From the NCBI RefSeq assembly GCF_014698845.1, contig NZ_JACJTV010000022.1, positions 28,276-92,275 of the forward strand: a stretch of 64,000 nucleotides of DNA. Reading direction: 5' to 3'. This document shows positions 54,979 to 63,439 of this stretch, one piece after another. This DNA is from Coleofasciculus sp. FACHB-1120 (GTDB lineage: Bacteria > Cyanobacteriota > Cyanobacteriia > Cyanobacteriales > FACHB-T130). The notes under the pieces were generated by a model, which saw only the letters and a program-made list of their open reading frames with translations, was not told where the DNA came from and did no database searches. Within the stretch, counting starts at the first letter, position 1. The number at the start of each line of letters is the position of its first letter. The translations under genes were made by a program, and so were the position numbers.

Positions 54979-55029
54979 CATTGCCCGATCGCTACGATTT
55001 GGGAACTTTTCTAATTATTGTCTTGCCAT

Positions 55030-55068
55030 TGTCACTTTCTAGTCACATTTGTTGCCAACACTGAAGAT
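55030..55068 (+). promoter_or_regulatory. Putative OmpR-family binding site, copy B
   Basis: TGTCAC and AGTCAC start 11 bases apart, as in the element at 45571. The ungapped match is 32 of 39 bases and includes the shared ACATTT and CTGAAGAT at identical distances. It lies 84 bases before the beta-barrel gene start and right behind the sensor kinase gene, so it may mark a regulated promoter there. CTGAAGAT could be part of a -10 region. Confidence 0.55.
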
Positions 55069-55151
55069 GGCAGGAGCAAAAGATTCTCGCTCCTGAATCA
55101 TTTTTCTTCTTTTGTTTTCAACACTTTTTTTAGGGAGTTACTGTAAATCCA

Positions 55152-56117
55152 ATGTTGTTCAGAGGTACTTCTTCTCTTCTGTGCCTTGCTGCTCTGGCTG
55201 TTGTTTGTAGTGGGTTATCAGCTCAAGCTGAAACTGACGACTTCACTCTTAAGGCAGATGCGCTTGCCAAGACACCTAATCATAATTTTGAATCAAATAA
55301 GACTCCAATCAAATCTGACCAAACGACAACTTTTTTCGTACAAAAAGAAGTGAATGTAGCGAACTCAGGTTTGCCTGATTCTGTTGCCAAGACACTGACA
55401 GAATCAACAATTCAAGAGCAAGATTTGTCCCCAATTAATTTACCAACTGCCACTGCATCAGCCGAGGCAAATCAATCTCCATCTAACCTTTCTAGGGAGA
55501 CAAAGCAGGAAAGCCCTGAGCAAACAGCGATCGCTGATTCTGTAAACCCAGACCAGATTGTAGACAAAAGGGTGATAACTTCTGCTTCAGCTTTATCTAC
55601 GTCGGCTTTGACAGTTGAACCTTCAACGCCGCAACTTCCAGAAACAGCGACGACTGAAACAGCAGCGCCTGAAATCGCTCAAGTCAATGTAACCCCTGGT
55701 AGAGCCACTCGCTCTGGCCCAAGTTATATCGGGGTTGCAGGCAACATTGGGTTGGGTGGCGATACGACATTAAGTGAAGGTGCGTTTGCCGTCATTAGCA
55801 AAATTGGACTCACCAGGAATTTCTCTGTACGACCCGCAGCTTTATTTGGCGATAATACAGTTTTTCTGGTTCCGCTCACTTACGATTTCCCCTCTCAAGG
55901 AGTGGAACAAATAAGATACCGTGTAGCCCCTTATGTTGGAGGTGGAGTAGCGATTTCAACAGGTGACGATAGCACGATTGGGGCACTGATTACGGGTGGG
56001 GTGGATGTTCCTTTATCATCCCAATTTACCGCAACGGCTGCCGTGAATGTCGGTTTTGTTGATGAAACAGAGGTGGGATTGTTAATCGGAGTTGGTTACA
56101 CTTTCTCAGGACTTTAA
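55152..56117 (+). CDS. Secreted protein with C-terminal outer-membrane barrel-like domain
   Basis: A 321-residue protein with a signal peptide (residues 1-26, ending LSAQA). A polar Ser/Thr/Gln-rich spacer runs to about residue 180. The last 135 residues contain alternating Gly and hydrophobic strands (SYIGVAGNIGLGG, FAVISKIGLTRNFSVRPAALFG, YRVAPYVGGGVAI) ending in GVGYTFSGL. The strands and final aromatic pattern suggest an 8- to 10-stranded barrel. It belongs to a group of cyanobacterial envelope proteins I cannot name. The upstream element suggests two-component control. Confidence 0.7.
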   Translation: MLFRGTSSLLCLAALAVVCSGLSAQAETDDFTLKADALAKTPNHNFESNKTPIKSDQTTTFFVQKEVNVANSGLPDSVAKTLTESTIQEQDLSPINLPTATASAEANQSPSNLSRETKQESPEQTAIADSVNPDQIVDKRVITSASALSTSALTVEPSTPQLPETATTETAAPEIAQVNVTPGRATRSGPSYIGVAGNIGLGGDTTLSEGAFAVISKIGLTRNFSVRPAALFGDNTVFLVPLTYDFPSQGVEQIRYRVAPYVGGGVAISTGDDSTIGALITGGVDVPLSSQFTATAAVNVGFVDETEVGLLIGVGYTFSGL

Positions 56118-56187
56118 ACCGATTTTGCTTTAATCTTTTCACATCTCAACTCAAAGAAAATACGATCGCAACGGTGAAGGTGCCAGA

Positions 56188-57552
56188 ATGAGCAGACGGG
56201 TAAACGACAGTCTCCCAAATCAAGTCTTCGCGGTAAGCAAAACAGCAGCACCCAAGCCAGCACTGGCTTTCATAGACGCGATCGCTCTAATTGTCGGTAT
56301 CGTGATTGGTGCCGGGATTTTCGAGACACCGTCCCGAGTCGCCGCTGCTGCCGGGAGTGAAGCGGTTGCACTTTCCCTGTGGATTCTGGGTGGGGGAATG
56401 TCCTTAGTTGGTGCATTGTGCTACGCAGAATTGGCAACGGCATATCCCCACGCCGGGGGCAATTACTATTACTTGATGCGTGCCTTCGGCAAAAACACCG
56501 CCTTCTTTTTTGCTTGGGCGCGAATGACGGTGATTCAAACAGGTTCGATTGCCCTGTTGGCGTTCGTATTCGGCGACTATGCCTCGCAATTACTGCGCCT
56601 GGGGAATTATTCATCCTCAATTTACGCAGGGATCGCGATCGCTCTGTTAACAGGTTTAAATATCATCGGCGTTCAGCAAGGAAAGTTGGCGCAGAATTGG
56701 CTAACAGTTGCTAAAGTGGGTGGCTTGCTGTTGGTGGTGATTGGGGGTTTAGCCTTTGCCGTTCCCAGTCTCCCGGCGGTGCCTGCTGCACCAGCGACAT
56801 CCCAAACAAACTTTGGGATGGCGATGCTTTTCGTGCTGTTGTCCTATGGCGGCTGGAATGAAGCGGCTTATATCTCAGCCGAGTTACGCAACGTCAACCG
56901 AAATATGGTGCGATCGCTGCTAGTGAGTATCGGCATCATCACGGCGATTTACTTAGCGATAAACTTCGCTTACATCCACGGTTTAGGATTGGCGAATATG
57001 GCAGCCTCAAAAGCCGTAGCAGCGGATTTGATGCGTCGTGCAGTTGGCGAACCCGGTGCTTGGTTTATCAGCTTCCTGATTGCCATTTCCACCTTAGGGG
57101 CGATCAACGCCACTATTTTCACCGGCGCACGTACTAACTATGCCCTCGGACAAGATTTTTCCGGGTTCAGCTTCCTCGGACGCTGGCACCATCGCGCCAG
57201 TACACCAGCCAATGCCTTGCTCGTGCAGAGTGCGATCGCGTTAGCCCTCGTGTTCCTGGGAACCCTGACCCGCGAAGGCTTTAAAACGATGGTGGACTAC
57301 ACCGCGCCGGTGTTCTGGTTTTTCTTCCTGCTAACGGGTGTCTCGCTGTTAGTGTTACGGGTTCGAGAACCGCAAGTAGTGCGACCCTTTCGCGTCCCTC
57401 TCTATCCTCTGACGCCCCTACTTTTCTGTGCAATCTGCGCTTATTTACTCTACTCCAGCGTTGCCTATACAGGAATTGGGGCATTTGTCGGAGTGGCTGT
57501 AGCGATCGCTGGCGCACCGCTATTGCTGTTATCTCGCCGTCGGCAAATTTGA
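56188..57552 (+). CDS. APC-family amino-acid permease
   Basis: A 454-residue transporter with about twelve helices. ALAFIDAIALIVGIVIGAGIFETPSRVAAAAGS is the substrate-binding unwound TM1 region, and CYAELATAYPHAGGNYYYLMRAFG is the TM2-3 signature of the amino acid/polyamine/cation superfamily. It is a uniporter or antiporter for amino acids; the substrate is unknown. It is followed by a methyltransferase-like gene 34 bases downstream in the same direction. Confidence 0.9.
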   Translation: MSRRVNDSLPNQVFAVSKTAAPKPALAFIDAIALIVGIVIGAGIFETPSRVAAAAGSEAVALSLWILGGGMSLVGALCYAELATAYPHAGGNYYYLMRAFGKNTAFFFAWARMTVIQTGSIALLAFVFGDYASQLLRLGNYSSSIYAGIAIALLTGLNIIGVQQGKLAQNWLTVAKVGGLLLVVIGGLAFAVPSLPAVPAAPATSQTNFGMAMLFVLLSYGGWNEAAYISAELRNVNRNMVRSLLVSIGIITAIYLAINFAYIHGLGLANMAASKAVAADLMRRAVGEPGAWFISFLIAISTLGAINATIFTGARTNYALGQDFSGFSFLGRWHHRASTPANALLVQSAIALALVFLGTLTREGFKTMVDYTAPVFWFFFLLTGVSLLVLRVREPQVVRPFRVPLYPLTPLLFCAICAYLLYSSVAYTGIGAFVGVAVAIAGAPLLLLSRRRQI

Positions 57553-57586
57553 GCAAAACGTAAACAACTCAAAAGGAGAAGATGCA

Positions 57587-58273
57587 ATGCAATTACAACA
57601 AATGAAGCTGTTGCTGGTTGCAAGTTTGAGTGCAGGTAGCTTCTTATTCGCAGGCTGCACCCAACAACGCCAGTTTGAGGCACAAACTCAACCCGATCTT
57701 CAAGCCCAAGCGCCCACCACACCAACCACACCGAGTGTTCAAGTCGAAGCACCCGCAAACGACGTTCAAACCCAAGAACGTGTAGCAGATGTGCCCTTTG
57801 TACCAACGCCCGAAGTCGTTGTCGCCCAAATGCTAAAACTGGGGCAAGTGAAAGGGGACGATATACTCTACGACCTCGGTAGTGGCGATGGACGAATCGT
57901 GATTACCGCCGCAAAACAATTTGGCACTCGCGGTACTGGTGTAGATATCAATCCGCAGCTTGTCCAAGAAAGTCGAGAAAATGCCCAAAAAGCTGGTATA
58001 AGCGATCGCGTGCGGTTTTTACAACAAGATTTATTCACCACTGACCTCAGCGATGCCACGGTAGTGACGCTGTATCTGCTTCCAGATGTTAACTTGCGCC
58101 TACGACCCAAGCTACTCAAGGAACTCAAACCAGGCACTCGCATTGTTTCACACAACTACGACATGGGTGAATGGAAACCTGAACAAGTGGTGCAGGTAGA
58201 AAGTAGTCCCGGTCGCCAGCATACTATTTACTCCTGGGTTGTGCCTGAAACTGTCCCGGATAATTTGAAATAA
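57587..58273 (+). CDS. Methyltransferase-fold protein with lipoprotein signal
   Basis: A 228-residue protein. The N-terminus has a signal-like helix ending LFAGC (Cys24), followed by a Gln/Thr/Pro spacer to residue 70, so it should be lipid-anchored outside the cytoplasm. The rest is a class I methyltransferase fold: ILYDLGSGDGRIVITAA holds the SAM glycine loop, GTGVDINPQLV the acidic residue, and FTTDLSDATVVTLYLLPDVNLRLRPKLLKEL the following strands. Having a SAM domain behind an export signal is odd because SAM is cytoplasmic; the family is widespread but its function is unknown. A strong ribosome site (AGGAG) precedes it. Confidence 0.75.
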   Translation: MQLQQMKLLLVASLSAGSFLFAGCTQQRQFEAQTQPDLQAQAPTTPTTPSVQVEAPANDVQTQERVADVPFVPTPEVVVAQMLKLGQVKGDDILYDLGSGDGRIVITAAKQFGTRGTGVDINPQLVQESRENAQKAGISDRVRFLQQDLFTTDLSDATVVTLYLLPDVNLRLRPKLLKELKPGTRIVSHNYDMGEWKPEQVVQVESSPGRQHTIYSWVVPETVPDNLK

Positions 58274-58375
58274 ACGGGATATCCTGTTGCAAGTTCCATC
58301 CAGCAGAACTAATCTTGCTGATACTGTTTCACGAATAATCTGCAACAGATTCCCCAACCTCCTTTTTTGCGGTTC

Positions 58376-58409
58376 AGATACCCGACTTCGGAAGAGAAGT
58401 CGGGTATCT
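58376..58409. terminator. 14-bp perfect stem-loop terminator
   Basis: AGATACCCGACTTC at 58376-58389 pairs exactly with 58396-58409 around a 6-nt loop. It lies about 100 bases after the methyltransferase-like gene and before the NTF2-like gene. The arms contain the ACCCGACTTC element often dispersed in cyanobacteria. Confidence 0.7.
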
Positions 58410-58521
58410 CTCGTTCATGAATCCTTTAAGACTGCTATATACAAACCTATCTGTTTTGTATAAGCTTAAACGTCATCCCAATCCTATTTACTTAAAATTA
58501 ATCAACAGGAGGAATCTCAAA

Positions 58522-58938
58522 ATGTCATCCCCGATTCGTCCCCCATTTACGCAAGAAACTGCACTCGCCAAAGTAAAAGCAGCCGAAGACGCTTGGAATA
58601 CTTGCGATCCTGAACGAGTAGCTAATGCCTATACAGTTGATTCTCAATGGCGAAATCGTACCGAATTTTTTACAGGTCGAGAAGCCATCAAAGAGTTTCT
58701 GAAGCGCAAATGGGCAAAAGAACTAGACTATCGCCTTATGAAAGAATTATGGGCTTACACGGATAATCGGATTTCTGTACGCTTTGAGTACGAATGGCGT
58801 GATGCAGAGACTAATCAATGGTTCCGCACTCATGGAAATGAACACTGGGAATTTGACGCTGATGGGCTGATGAGAAGGCGCGATATGAGTGCTAATGACT
58901 ACCCGATTCAAGAACAAGAGCGTCGTTACCAATTTTAA
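58522..58938 (+). CDS. DUF1348 / NTF2-like protein
   Basis: A 138-residue protein. The ATG at 58522 is placed behind AGGAGG and is strongly preferred to the longer frame from 58417. [58 protein letters not shown] and [40 protein letters not shown] are the DUF1348 pattern, a SnoaL/NTF2-like cone fold with a small-molecule pocket. These proteins are often near redox genes and may be enzymes on unknown substrates. Just downstream is a minus-strand ArsR gene (convergent). Confidence 0.9.
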   Translation: MSSPIRPPFTQETALAKVKAAEDAWNTCDPERVANAYTVDSQWRNRTEFFTGREAIKEFLKRKWAKELDYRLMKELWAYTDNRISVRFEYEWRDAETNQWFRTHGNEHWEFDADGLMRRRDMSANDYPIQEQERRYQF

Positions 58939-59020
58939 GTGAATCCTCGAAAACTTTGCATCAATTCGTTGTGACGGGCTTTTGCCCAGCCTACATTAAT
59001 TAGAGAAAATAGAAGAGGAA

Positions 59021-59419
59021 TTAATGCTTGAGTTGGATCGCGTTAGCCTCTTTAGAATTATTTTCATTTGGGATGGTTTCACCGGGGATTGTTTCTAGCT
59101 GTTTGGGCGTAAAACTGGCGAAGCAATCAAGTAATAACTCTCGTTTCAGCGAGTTGTACTTGGTTTGACCTTCTTTTCGGATCTGGATTAATCCTGCTTC
59201 CGCCAGTGTCTTGGAGTGGTGACAGAAGAGAGCTAAACTAATCCCTAAATAATTGGCTATCTCGCTTCCGCTCATTTCCTCGCAAGAAGCTAACATCTCC
59301 ACAATCCTCAAACGTGTGGGATCGGAGAGAGCTGCAAAGATTTTAGCCCGAAGTTCGATGTCTTGAACGGCAGCTTGAGACGCAGAGGGCAGTTGAACGC
59401 TATGGTTGTTATCAATCAT
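59021..59419 (-). CDS. ArsR-family transcriptional repressor
   Basis: A 132-residue winged-helix protein. ELRAKIFAALSDPTRLRIVEMLASCEEMSGSEIANYLGISLALFCHHSKTLAEAGLIQIRKEGQTKYNSL is the complete HTH of the ArsR/SmtB family. It has no CxC metal motif in the recognition helix; a single C and paired HH lie in LALFCHHSK. The inducer is therefore not obvious and may be a redox signal or other ligand. It is divergent from thioredoxin and an Old Yellow Enzyme gene, with a strong inverted repeat in between that is probably its operator. Confidence 0.9.
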   Translation of the reverse strand: MIDNNHSVQLPSASQAAVQDIELRAKIFAALSDPTRLRIVEMLASCEEMSGSEIANYLGISLALFCHHSKTLAEAGLIQIRKEGQTKYNSLKRELLLDCFASFTPKQLETIPGETIPNENNSKEANAIQLKH

Positions 59420-59603
59420 GGGAAGTAGGGGTTACTAAAAGAAGCCACGAGAAAGCCCCAACAGGACTCTGCATTACTCCTAATGTCAACGCTAAATAGA
59501 AGGTTGAACGACGGTATAGGCGTGTCTAACGCTCTGGATGTATGCCGTTGGCGAAAACTCACCGTCTTATTTCTATTTTACGTCTTGGCGCTCAGTATTG
59601 AAA

Positions 59604-59671
59604 TAGTTAAACAACTACTTGACTATTTGAGAAAGATTGTTCTAGTATTTAGTCAAATGGTTGTTTAACTA
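59604..59671. promoter_or_regulatory. 22-bp inverted repeat, probable ArsR operator
   Basis: TAGTTAAACAACTACTTGACTA at 59604-59625 and its partner at 59650-59671 are reverse complements at 20 of 22 positions. The spacing between arm centres (46 bp) would put two dimers on one face of the helix. The repeat lies between the divergent ArsR and thioredoxin genes, 150 bp before the latter. ArsR repressors bind such inverted repeats; binding here is inferred. Confidence 0.65.
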
Positions 59672-59820
59672 CTAAACCCCTGAGGGAATTGAAACCAGAT
59701 TGGTAACTTTTAGCAGCCAGTTGAGTGGATGCAATCGCATGAAATGATGCAATGCGCTTTCTGCAACAGCTGCTAGCACTCTCCTCACCTTGATCTACAG
59801 CCTGAAGGAGGCTGGAAACC

Positions 59821-60186
59821 ATGTCAGACAACGCGAAATATGTCACCTTGACCGAAGACAACTTTGAAACCGAAGTCCTCGCCAGTTCAGTTCCAGTTGT
59901 GGTAGATTTCTGGGCAGCTTGGTGTGGCCCTTGTCGGATGCTCAACCCATTGGTTGCAGAATTAGCTGCCAATTTTGAAGGAAGTGCCAAGGTTGGCAAG
60001 CTGAATATTGACAACTATGGACACATCGCTACGCAATACAACATCCAAGCCGTGCCAACGCTTCTGTTCTTTAAAGATGGAGTGGTGGTGGATCGAGCTA
60101 CTGGCGTAACTTCTGTGGAAGTGCTTGCTGACAAACTTCAGGCTTTACTTCCACAGAACAATGTAACCACAAAGTCAGTGGGATAA
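59821..60186 (+). CDS. Thioredoxin
   Basis: A 121-residue thioredoxin with active site WCGPC (C35, C38) and the conserved cis-proline in AVPTLLFF. VVVDFWAAWCGPCRMLNPLVAELA and KLNIDNYGHIATQYNIQAVPTLLFFKDG match the cytosolic m-type. A ribosome site AAGGAGG lies 9 bases upstream. The C-terminal tail of about 12 residues is a little longer than usual. It probably reduces the following flavin enzyme or other targets; it sits in an ArsR-controlled unit, suggesting stress induction. Confidence 0.94.
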   Translation: MSDNAKYVTLTEDNFETEVLASSVPVVVDFWAAWCGPCRMLNPLVAELAANFEGSAKVGKLNIDNYGHIATQYNIQAVPTLLFFKDGVVVDRATGVTSVEVLADKLQALLPQNNVTTKSVG

Positions 60187-60313
60187 ACAAACTGGACAGT
60201 TTGTTTCTGGTACGGGTAACTCTTATCCGCACCGCTCATATACTAGCTAGCGTTCCTGATGTCTGCGTTGTGCAATCAAAAAGTGTAATGTCGTTCCAAT
60301 GGAGATTAAGTCA

Positions 60314-61420
60314 ATGAGCGAGAGTATCAATCTTTTCTCACCTGTTCAGCTAGGTTCCTTAGAACTTCCCAATCGAATCGTGATGGCTCCCTTAACCCGG
60401 ATGCGTGCGGGAGCGGGAAATGTTCCTAGAGCCATGAATGTGACTTATTATGCACAACGGGCATCGGCGGGGTTAATTATCGCAGAAGCCACTCAAGTAT
60501 CGCCTCAAGGACAAGGATATGCGAATACCCCAGGCATTCACTCAGCAGAACAAGTGGCAGGATGGCGGCTGGTAACAGATGCAGTTCATGCTCATGGCGG
60601 GCGGATTTTCTTACAACTGTGGCACGTTGGGCGGATTTCTCATCCATCACTGCAACCAGGAGGAGAACTGCCAGTAGCGCCCAGCGCGATCGCACCCGAA
60701 GGTGACGCACTAACTAATGAAGGGCCAAAACCTTTCGTCACACCTCGCGCCTTAGAAACAGAAGAAATTCCCGGAATCGTCGAACAATACCGCAAAGGGG
60801 CAGAAAATGCCTTAGCTGCTGGATTTGACGGGGTTGAAATTCATAGTGCTAACGGTTATCTACTTGACCAGTTTCTGGAGGATGGAACAAACAAACGCAC
60901 CGACCAATATGGCGGTTCAATTGAGAACCGCGCCCGACTTTTGATGGAAGTCACTGAAGCGGTTGTCAATGTTTGGGGCGGACAACGGGTAGGAATTCGC
61001 CTCTCCCCAAGCGGTACATATAATAGTATGTCCGACTCAAATCCATCTGCTTTGTTCAGTTATGTAGCTGATTCGCTCAACCGTTTTAACCTCGCTTATC
61101 TCCACATCGTTGAGCCAAGAACCGATGGCAATACTAGCCTCGATAACTCTACAGGAGGCTTATTTACCGAATACTTCCGTCCTATCTTTAAAGGTACTTT
61201 AATCGCAGCAGGAGGATATGACCGTGACTTAGGGAATGCTGTTTTGGCTTCTGGCAATGCAGATTTGGTTGCTTATGGCAGGCTGTATATCGCCAATCCA
61301 GATTTACCAGAACGTTTTGCACTCAATGCTTCCCTAAATAAGCCAGATCGCTCTACCTTTTATGGTGGCGATGAGAAGGGCTATATCGACTATCCAAGCC
61401 TTGAATTACAAACGGCTTGA
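60314..61420 (+). CDS. Old Yellow Enzyme family alkene reductase
   Basis: A 368-residue FMN enzyme from the ATG at 60314, chosen because GGAG lies 9 bases upstream; five extra residues from 60299 are possible. NLFSPVQLGSLELPNRIVMAPLTRMRA begins the barrel. H177 and N180 in EIHSANGYLLDQFLEDGTNKRTDQYGGSIENR are the substrate-binding pair, and the Tyr/phosphate motifs follow. It reduces activated C=C bonds of enones and nitro-compounds with NADPH. It follows thioredoxin by 128 bases and is probably co-induced under the ArsR repressor. Confidence 0.93.
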   Translation: MSESINLFSPVQLGSLELPNRIVMAPLTRMRAGAGNVPRAMNVTYYAQRASAGLIIAEATQVSPQGQGYANTPGIHSAEQVAGWRLVTDAVHAHGGRIFLQLWHVGRISHPSLQPGGELPVAPSAIAPEGDALTNEGPKPFVTPRALETEEIPGIVEQYRKGAENALAAGFDGVEIHSANGYLLDQFLEDGTNKRTDQYGGSIENRARLLMEVTEAVVNVWGGQRVGIRLSPSGTYNSMSDSNPSALFSYVADSLNRFNLAYLHIVEPRTDGNTSLDNSTGGLFTEYFRPIFKGTLIAAGGYDRDLGNAVLASGNADLVAYGRLYIANPDLPERFALNASLNKPDRSTFYGGDEKGYIDYPSLELQTA

Positions 61421-61540
61421 GTTAATTTATTTCCTCACAGAGAACCTCTTCCACAACTCCTCCTCCAAAGAGCGTGTACACACAAGTGACTTGTTTTACT
61501 CCTCCTCTTCCCTATGCAGGAATTGAGGGGCATATTCAAA

Positions 61541-61582
61541 GCCCCTCTCTGTTTACGGAGAGGGGTTGGGGGTGAGGTTCCG
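61541..61582. repeat. Dispersed CCCCTC...GAGGGG hairpin repeat, copy 2
   Basis: CCCCTCTC at 61543-61550 pairs with GAGAGGGG at 61559-61566 and is followed by TTGGGGGTGAGGTTC, as in the copy at 52044. A short palindrome GAGTGTA...TACACTC comes right after. It lies between the convergent OYE and SDR genes and can serve as terminator. Confidence 0.65.
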
Positions 61583-61681
61583 AGTGTATATTACACTCAA
61601 GGGAGAACCCCTATAGGACAAACAGAAGTCAAGTTTATTTCTGTCTTTAATTCTCGTTCATAGATTAACCGCACAGTAATG

Positions 61682-62365
61682 TTATGAGGGAACTGTCAGC
61701 GGCACACCATTGTCCTTTGGTGCTATTTGCAGTAAAAACGGAACCGCTTTTTTAACCCAGTCTTTCACCGCTGTGTAAGCAGCCGCCTCTTCTCCAAAAC
61801 AAACCTCTAACATATCAGTATGAATAATGCCTGGGTTGAGGGGAATCGCCGCCATTCCCGAAGGTAATTCTTGAGCCAACGACTGAGTTAATCCTTCAAT
61901 TGCCCACTTGGAAGCACAGTAAGGTGCAAATTCAGGCGAGGTGGAGCGACCCCAAGTTGAACTCAAGTTAACAATAATGCCACTTTTCTTTTTAATCATC
62001 GCTGGAACAAAATAGCGAATTACATTAGCGACTCCTTTAATATTTACATCAATGAGCCGAGAAAATTCCTCATTCTCGACTTTCCAAAGTGGGGCGGGTT
62101 GATTAATTAATGCAGCATTATTAATCAATAAATCCGGCGGTGAGTAGTTAGCTAACAATTGCTCAGCCCAGGCTTTCACTTGAGGTTCGTCCGCAACATC
62201 CACGCTGGCAAAATGATGGGGCGTTCCAAACTTCTGATTAAGGTTCTGTGCTGCTTCTGTGGAACGAGCGCACCCACAAACTGTATGCCCCAGCTCAATA
62301 AAATTTTCGGTCATGGCAAGACCCAGACCCCGGCTTACCCCTGTAATTACAATCAGTTTTTTCAT
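61682..62365 (-). CDS. Short-chain dehydrogenase/reductase
   Basis: A 227-residue classical SDR. The cofactor loop TGVSRGLG is at 8-15, NNA at 82-84, catalytic Ser136 in LSS, and Y149xxxK153 in YCASK. ARS after the second strand suggests NADP(H). The C-terminus LLQIAPKDNGVPLTVPS is short, giving a small protein for the family. Substrate unknown. It stands alone, convergent with the OYE gene. Confidence 0.9.
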   Translation of the reverse strand: MKKLIVITGVSRGLGLAMTENFIELGHTVCGCARSTEAAQNLNQKFGTPHHFASVDVADEPQVKAWAEQLLANYSPPDLLINNAALINQPAPLWKVENEEFSRLIDVNIKGVANVIRYFVPAMIKKKSGIIVNLSSTWGRSTSPEFAPYCASKWAIEGLTQSLAQELPSGMAAIPLNPGIIHTDMLEVCFGEEAAAYTAVKDWVKKAVPFLLQIAPKDNGVPLTVPS

Positions 62366-62464
62366 AAGTCAGAGCAATTTTGGATTTTAGATTTGGGATT
62401 TTGGAATGGTCAGACGGCTAGACGCGATTAATCACATTTCTACGACCCCAAATTTAATTGTTCG

Positions 62465-63316
62465 CTAAGGGTGAATGGTGCCATCAGGCATCATTGCCCT
62501 TTGGAGTATCGTCCGCGTCAGGTTAGTGCCGGTGAGGTTCGCGCCAGTAAGATTAGCCTCACTGAGGTTCGCGCCGGAGAGATTAGCGCCCCGAAGGTTC
62601 ACTTTGTTCAAATTAGCGCCAGTAAGGTTCGCCTTGCTGAGGTTCGCCCATCGGAAGTCAGCCTGAGTCATGTTAGCTTCGCTCAGGTTAGCTCTGAATA
62701 GATAAGCATCATTGAAGTGAGCCTCGATTAAGTTTGCTTTGTGCAGGTCAGCTTTGTAAAGGTAAGCTCCCAGTAGTTCAGCATTGTAAAGATTCGCATT
62801 GCTGAGATCGACAGCAATGAGGTTAGCTGCCATCAAGTTAGCTTCGCTGAGGTTCGTTCTAGCCAGCTTTGCTGCACCGAGATCGGCTTTGTGAAGGTTA
62901 GCGCTTCTGAGATCGGTGCCGATCAGGTTCGCATGACTTAGATTTGCTCTTCTTAGGTTAGCGCCTCTAAGGTCAGCCCCGATCAGGTTCGCATCGCCCA
63001 GATCGGCATCGCTGAGGTTGGCTTTACTGAGGTTTGCAATGCTGAGGTTCGCTTCACTCAGGTTCGCTTCCATCAGGGAAGCAGAGTGGAGATTTGCATC
63101 GCTGAGGGTAGCATGGCTGAGGTTAGCGGCGATGAGTAAACTATTGCACAGATCCGCCCTTCTTAGGTTAGCGCCTGTGAGGATTGCCCCTCTGAGGTTC
63201 ACCCCTCTGAGGTTAGCTTCGCTTAAGTCTGGTTCTATTTGTTGGTTTCTTCTTCTCCACTCAATCCATTTCACTGCACCGTTCTGAAGTAGTGCAAGAT
63301 GCTCTAGATTTGCCAT
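62465..63316 (-). CDS. Long pentapeptide-repeat protein
   Basis: A 283-residue protein made almost entirely of A(N/D)LXX repeats (about 45) from residue 32 to the end, without large interruption, so a long right-handed beta-helix is expected. The tail AMMPDGTIHP matches the smaller pentapeptide protein (AIMPDGSVHE). The N-terminus NLEHLALLQNGAVKWIEWRRRNQQIEPDLSEANL is the usual cyanobacterial start with a Trp-rich helix. No signal peptide or membrane helix, so cytosolic. The long open frames on the opposite strand are produced by the repeat and are not genes. Confidence 0.9.
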   Translation of the reverse strand: MANLEHLALLQNGAVKWIEWRRRNQQIEPDLSEANLRGVNLRGAILTGANLRRADLCNSLLIAANLSHATLSDANLHSASLMEANLSEANLSIANLSKANLSDADLGDANLIGADLRGANLRRANLSHANLIGTDLRSANLHKADLGAAKLARTNLSEANLMAANLIAVDLSNANLYNAELLGAYLYKADLHKANLIEAHFNDAYLFRANLSEANMTQADFRWANLSKANLTGANLNKVNLRGANLSGANLSEANLTGANLTGTNLTRTILQRAMMPDGTIHP

Positions 63317-63439
63317 TTGGATTTCCTTTGCTTAACCCACCAGTGCTAACGCATTGACTTTAATCTGAAGTGGCTTTCTTTGAAAGCAAGCGATCGCTCT
63401 TTACAAATTAGGGTAGTCCTAAATACGTAAGGATACCTG

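Noticed and set aside
62471..63287. Plus-strand open frames opposite the long pentapeptide gene
   Set aside because: They are the complement of the periodic pentapeptide code, giving artificial VRFAS-like repeats.
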